This document shows positions 5,752-7,630 of a DNA stretch of 7,630 nt, one piece after another (within the stretch, counting starts at the first letter, position 1; the number at the start of each line of letters is the position of its first letter). The position numbers and the translations under genes are program-made. Location of the stretch: assembly GCA_041488295.1 (NCBI GenBank), contig JBGPOZ010000225.1, positions 1 through 7,630 of the forward strand, given 5' to 3'. This DNA comes from URHD0088 sp041488295 (GTDB taxonomy: Bacteria; Pseudomonadota; Alphaproteobacteria; ATCC43930; CGMCC-115725). The notes beneath the pieces were generated by a model. It saw only the letters and a program-made list of their open reading frames with translations, did no database searches and had not been told where the DNA came from.

Positions 5752-6705
5752 ATGACGGCCATCCGGCAAGTGAGTGGTGCGGCACAGCAGCGCGTGACAA
5801 AGGATATCGCCGATGCCGCATCCGGCGTCGCGTATTGTGACGGCGACTTCGTTCCAGTCGCCGAGGCGACGATCTCGGTGCTCGATTTCGGCTTCACGCG
5901 GTCGGACGTGACCTACGACGTGGTGCATGTCTGGAACGGGCGCTTCTTCCGGCTCGATGCCCATCTCGACCGGTTCTTCGCCTCGATGGCGGCGCTGCGC
6001 CTGAAGCCGGCCGAGAGCAAAGCCGAGATGCGCGCGATCCTGATCGAATGCGTGCGCCGCACGGGCTTGCGTGAAGCTTATGTGGCGATGGTCTGCACGC
6101 GCGGTCGCCCGCCGGCCGGCAGCCGCGACATGCGGCTCTGCCAGAACCGCTTTATCGCCTACACCCTCCCCTTCGTCTGGCTCGCGACGCCTGAGCGGCA
6201 GGAGCGTGGCATCCACGCCATCATCAGCTCCTATGCCCGGATTCCGGCGCAATCGGTCGACCCGCGCGTCAAGAACTATCACTGGCTCGACATGGTGAGG
6301 AGCCAGTGGGAAGCCTATGACAAGGGCGGCGACGTCTCGATCCTGCTCGACCTCGACGGCAACGTGGCGGAGGGGCCGGGCTTCAACGTCTTCGCCGTGA
6401 GCGACGGCAAGGTCGCGACACCGGATGCGGGGATGCTCGAAGGCATCACGCGCCGCTCGGTGCTCGAATTGTGCAAGGCGCTCGGCGTCACGGCGAGCGA
6501 GCGCAAGCTCGACGCCGAGGAACTGCGCCAGGCAGACGAGATATTCCTCTCCTCGACCGCGGGCGGCGTCATCCCGGTGACGCGGCTCGACGGCCGCATT
6601 CTCGGCAACGATGCGCCAGGCGCGCTGACGATGCGGCTGCGCGAGGCCTATTGGAAACGGCACGACACGGACCCCGAGGCGGTTCCGGTGCCCTACGATG
6701 ATTGA
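5752..6705 (+). CDS. PLP fold-type-IV (class IV) aminotransferase resembling (R)-selective amine transaminases
   Basis: The product is 317 residues and transfers an amino group using pyridoxal phosphate. The catalytic lysine is Lys174 in VKNYHWLDMVRSQWEA. The cofactor-anchoring features follow in order: EGPGFNVF with Glu207, GITRRSV (231-237) and SSTAGGVIPVTRLDG (267-281). The N-terminal region has a pattern I recall from fungal (R)-amine transaminases such as that of Aspergillus terreus: YCDGDFVP (28-35), DFGFTRSDVTYDVVHVWNGR (45-64) and FFRLDAHLDR (65-74). The resemblance continues to the C-terminal EAYWKRHD, so it is full length. Relatives are usually annotated branched-chain or D-amino-acid aminotransferase. 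Where the fungal enzymes have FVEVIVTRG, this protein has YVAMVCTRG (110-118), losing an active-site Glu, so substrate preference may differ. It is the first gene of an operon with the aldolase-like gene 30 bp downstream. Confidence 0.93.
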   Translation: MTAIRQVSGAAQQRVTKDIADAASGVAYCDGDFVPVAEATISVLDFGFTRSDVTYDVVHVWNGRFFRLDAHLDRFFASMAALRLKPAESKAEMRAILIECVRRTGLREAYVAMVCTRGRPPAGSRDMRLCQNRFIAYTLPFVWLATPERQERGIHAIISSYARIPAQSVDPRVKNYHWLDMVRSQWEAYDKGGDVSILLDLDGNVAEGPGFNVFAVSDGKVATPDAGMLEGITRRSVLELCKALGVTASERKLDAEELRQADEIFLSSTAGGVIPVTRLDGRILGNDAPGALTMRLREAYWKRHDTDPEAVPVPYDD

Positions 6706-6735
6706 GACGAGCGGCGGCAGAACAAAGGAGACGAC

Positions 6736-7521
6736 ATGAGAGTGGTGGCGCGACAAGAGCATGCGGCAAAGCCCCTCGGCGTCGAACGGCAGGCACGCGT
6801 CGATCTGGCGGCGGCGCATCGGCTCGCCGTGACACATGGCTTTGATGAGGGCATCTGCAATCACTTCACCATGGCCGTCCCGGGCATGACCGACCGGTTC
6901 TTCGTCATTCCCTATGGGCTCCACTGGTCGGAGGTGACGGCGTCGAGCTTCCTGATGGTCAGTTACGACGGGCAGATCGTCGAGGGCGAGGGCGAGGTCG
7001 AACGCTCGGCCTTCTGCATCCACGCGCCGATCCATCGCCTGCGGCCCGACGCCGTCGTCGTTCTCCACACCCACATGCCCTATGCGAGCGCGCTGGCGCG
7101 ACTCGACGACCCGCAATTGCAGATGATCGGACAGACCGAAATCAAGATGGCGGCCTCTCTCGCCTATGACGACGCCTATACCGGACTTGCCGACGATCCC
7201 TCGGAAGGCGAGCGCCTTGCCGCGGCAATGGCGCCCGACAAGACGATCCTGATGATGGCGGGGCACGGCGTCATCGTCACCGGCCAGAACGTCGCGCAAG
7301 CCTATGACCGTCTCTACTACCTCGAGCGTGCTTGCCAAGTGCAGCTTTACGCGTTGTGGACGGGACAGCGCCTGAAGCCGGTCGCGCCGCCGGTTCTCCA
7401 GAAGACCTTGCAGCAATTCGCGGTAACGAAGGCGCTCGGCAACAAGCCGGCGCCGTGCGAGATTCATTTCGCCGCCTTGAAGCGTCTGCTCGACAAGCGC
7501 GAGCCCGATTACCGCGAGTGA
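6736..7521 (+). CDS. Class II aldolase/adducin family protein
   Basis: The product is 261 residues, started at ATG 6736 with AAAGGAG (6724-6730) 5 bases upstream. The fold binds a divalent metal through His111 and His113 in LHTHMPYAS and His177 in AGHGVIVTG, all visible. RLRPDAVVVLHTH (101-113) and the opening GICNHFTMAVP (39-49) are also typical. True aldolases such as L-fuculose-1-phosphate aldolase use a Glu about 19 residues before the first metal His. By my ungapped alignment this position is Ala92, with Glu87 and Glu89 nearby, as in the adducin-like branch that I recall lacking the aldolase Glu. It may therefore be a decarboxylase, isomerase, or an aldolase with a shifted acid. It lies between a transaminase and a RraA-like gene, with gaps of 30 and 11 bp, indicating co-translation in one operon. 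Confidence 0.92.
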   Translation: MRVVARQEHAAKPLGVERQARVDLAAAHRLAVTHGFDEGICNHFTMAVPGMTDRFFVIPYGLHWSEVTASSFLMVSYDGQIVEGEGEVERSAFCIHAPIHRLRPDAVVVLHTHMPYASALARLDDPQLQMIGQTEIKMAASLAYDDAYTGLADDPSEGERLAAAMAPDKTILMMAGHGVIVTGQNVAQAYDRLYYLERACQVQLYALWTGQRLKPVAPPVLQKTLQQFAVTKALGNKPAPCEIHFAALKRLLDKREPDYRE

Positions 7522-7525
7522 GGAG
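7521..7525 (+). promoter_or_regulatory. Shine-Dalgarno AGGAG overlapping the aldolase stop codon
   Basis: AGGAG begins on the last base of the aldolase TGA (7519-7521) and is 7 bases before ATG 7533. The overlap supports coupled translation of the two genes. Confidence 0.6.
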
Positions 7526-7532
7526 AAGCGCG

Positions 7533-7630
7533 ATGGACCATTCGCTCGAGACGATCCGCGAAAGGCTCTTCACCTCGGTCTTGTCGGACACGCTCGATGC
7601 GGCGGGATATCGCGACCAGGCGATGAAGCC
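7533..7630 (+). CDS. RraA-like / 4-hydroxy-4-methyl-2-oxoglutarate aldolase-like protein, N-terminus only
   Basis: Only the first 33 residues are inside the window; the gene continues to the right. The visible sequence, LETIRERLFTSVLSDTLDAAG, fits the opening helix of the RraA/HMG-aldolase family, where an S-D-x-L-D-x-x-G pattern (here SVLSDTLDAAGY) is characteristic. Enzymatic members cleave 4-hydroxy-4-methyl-2-oxoglutarate to pyruvates or decarboxylate oxaloacetate; others bind RNase E. The metal- and substrate-binding residues lie outside, so enzyme and regulator cannot be separated here. Its place 11 bp behind an aldolase-like gene and downstream of a transaminase favours an enzyme. Confidence 0.72.
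   Translation, partial: MDHSLETIRERLFTSVLSDTLDAAGYRDQAMK

Noticed and set aside
5524..7467. The dehydrogenase frame stays open on the minus strand for another 1.9 kb, allowing a 982-residue protein.
   Set aside because: The added part is antisense to the transaminase and aldolase-like genes, is full of Arg/His/Asp without recognisable domains, and the 334-residue protein from 5523 is already family length with its own ribosome site. Long antisense frames are common in GC-rich DNA.

Overview
The window is GC-rich, densely coded bacterial DNA. Third codon positions are mostly G or C, spacers are short, and Shine-Dalgarno sequences are good. The gene content (formate-tetrahydrofolate ligase, a DUF3750 protein, a class IV aminotransferase resembling (R)-amine transaminases, a RraA-like protein) fits an alphaproteobacterium, perhaps Hyphomicrobiales or Rhodospirillales. 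That placement rests on recalled family patterns, not on a database search. I see no tRNA, rRNA, CRISPR array, insertion sequence or integrase.

Layout. Positions 1-259 are the 3' end of fhs (formate-tetrahydrofolate ligase). It is followed closely on the same strand by a polysaccharide deacetylase-fold protein of the cytoplasmic PuuE/HpPgdA-like type (281-1105). A small membrane-anchored protein with a duplicated Gly/Pro/Trp motif follows (1157-1444). Two minus-strand genes converge on it: a DUF3750 membrane protein (3394-2597) and then a secreted protein of unknown function with a long Pro/Ala-rich tail (2507-1500). A 260-bp spacer (3395-3654) carries four copies of a 6-bp motif (ATTGTC/GACAAT). 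It separates these from two small plus-strand membrane-protein genes (3655-3807 and 3917-4246). A 272-bp spacer with a run of hairpins (4247-4518) ends the left half.

The right half looks like a small metabolic locus arranged around a 228-bp divergent regulatory region (5524-5751). Leftward runs a D-2-hydroxyacid dehydrogenase (5523-4519). Rightward runs an apparent operon of a PLP fold-type-IV transaminase (5752-6705), a class II aldolase/adducin-like protein (6736-7521), and the start of a RraA/4-hydroxy-4-methyl-2-oxoglutarate-aldolase-like gene (7533 onward, cut by the window edge). Each rightward gene has a strong Shine-Dalgarno, with 30-bp and 11-bp gaps. One reading is a catabolic route: an amino compound is deaminated to a 2-oxo compound or ketone, the carbon skeleton is cleaved by one or two aldolase/lyase-type enzymes, and a 2-oxoacid product is reduced to a 2-hydroxyacid. 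The substrate cannot be read from the sequence.

Most enzymes belong to known families. The points worth a second look are the uncharacterised four-gene metabolic locus with its overlapping inverted repeats, changes at active-site positions in the transaminase and the aldolase-like protein, the repeated operator-like motif at 3466-3595, a Cys-to-Ser version of a papain-like motif in the DUF3750 protein, and the tandem hairpins at 4259-4359.
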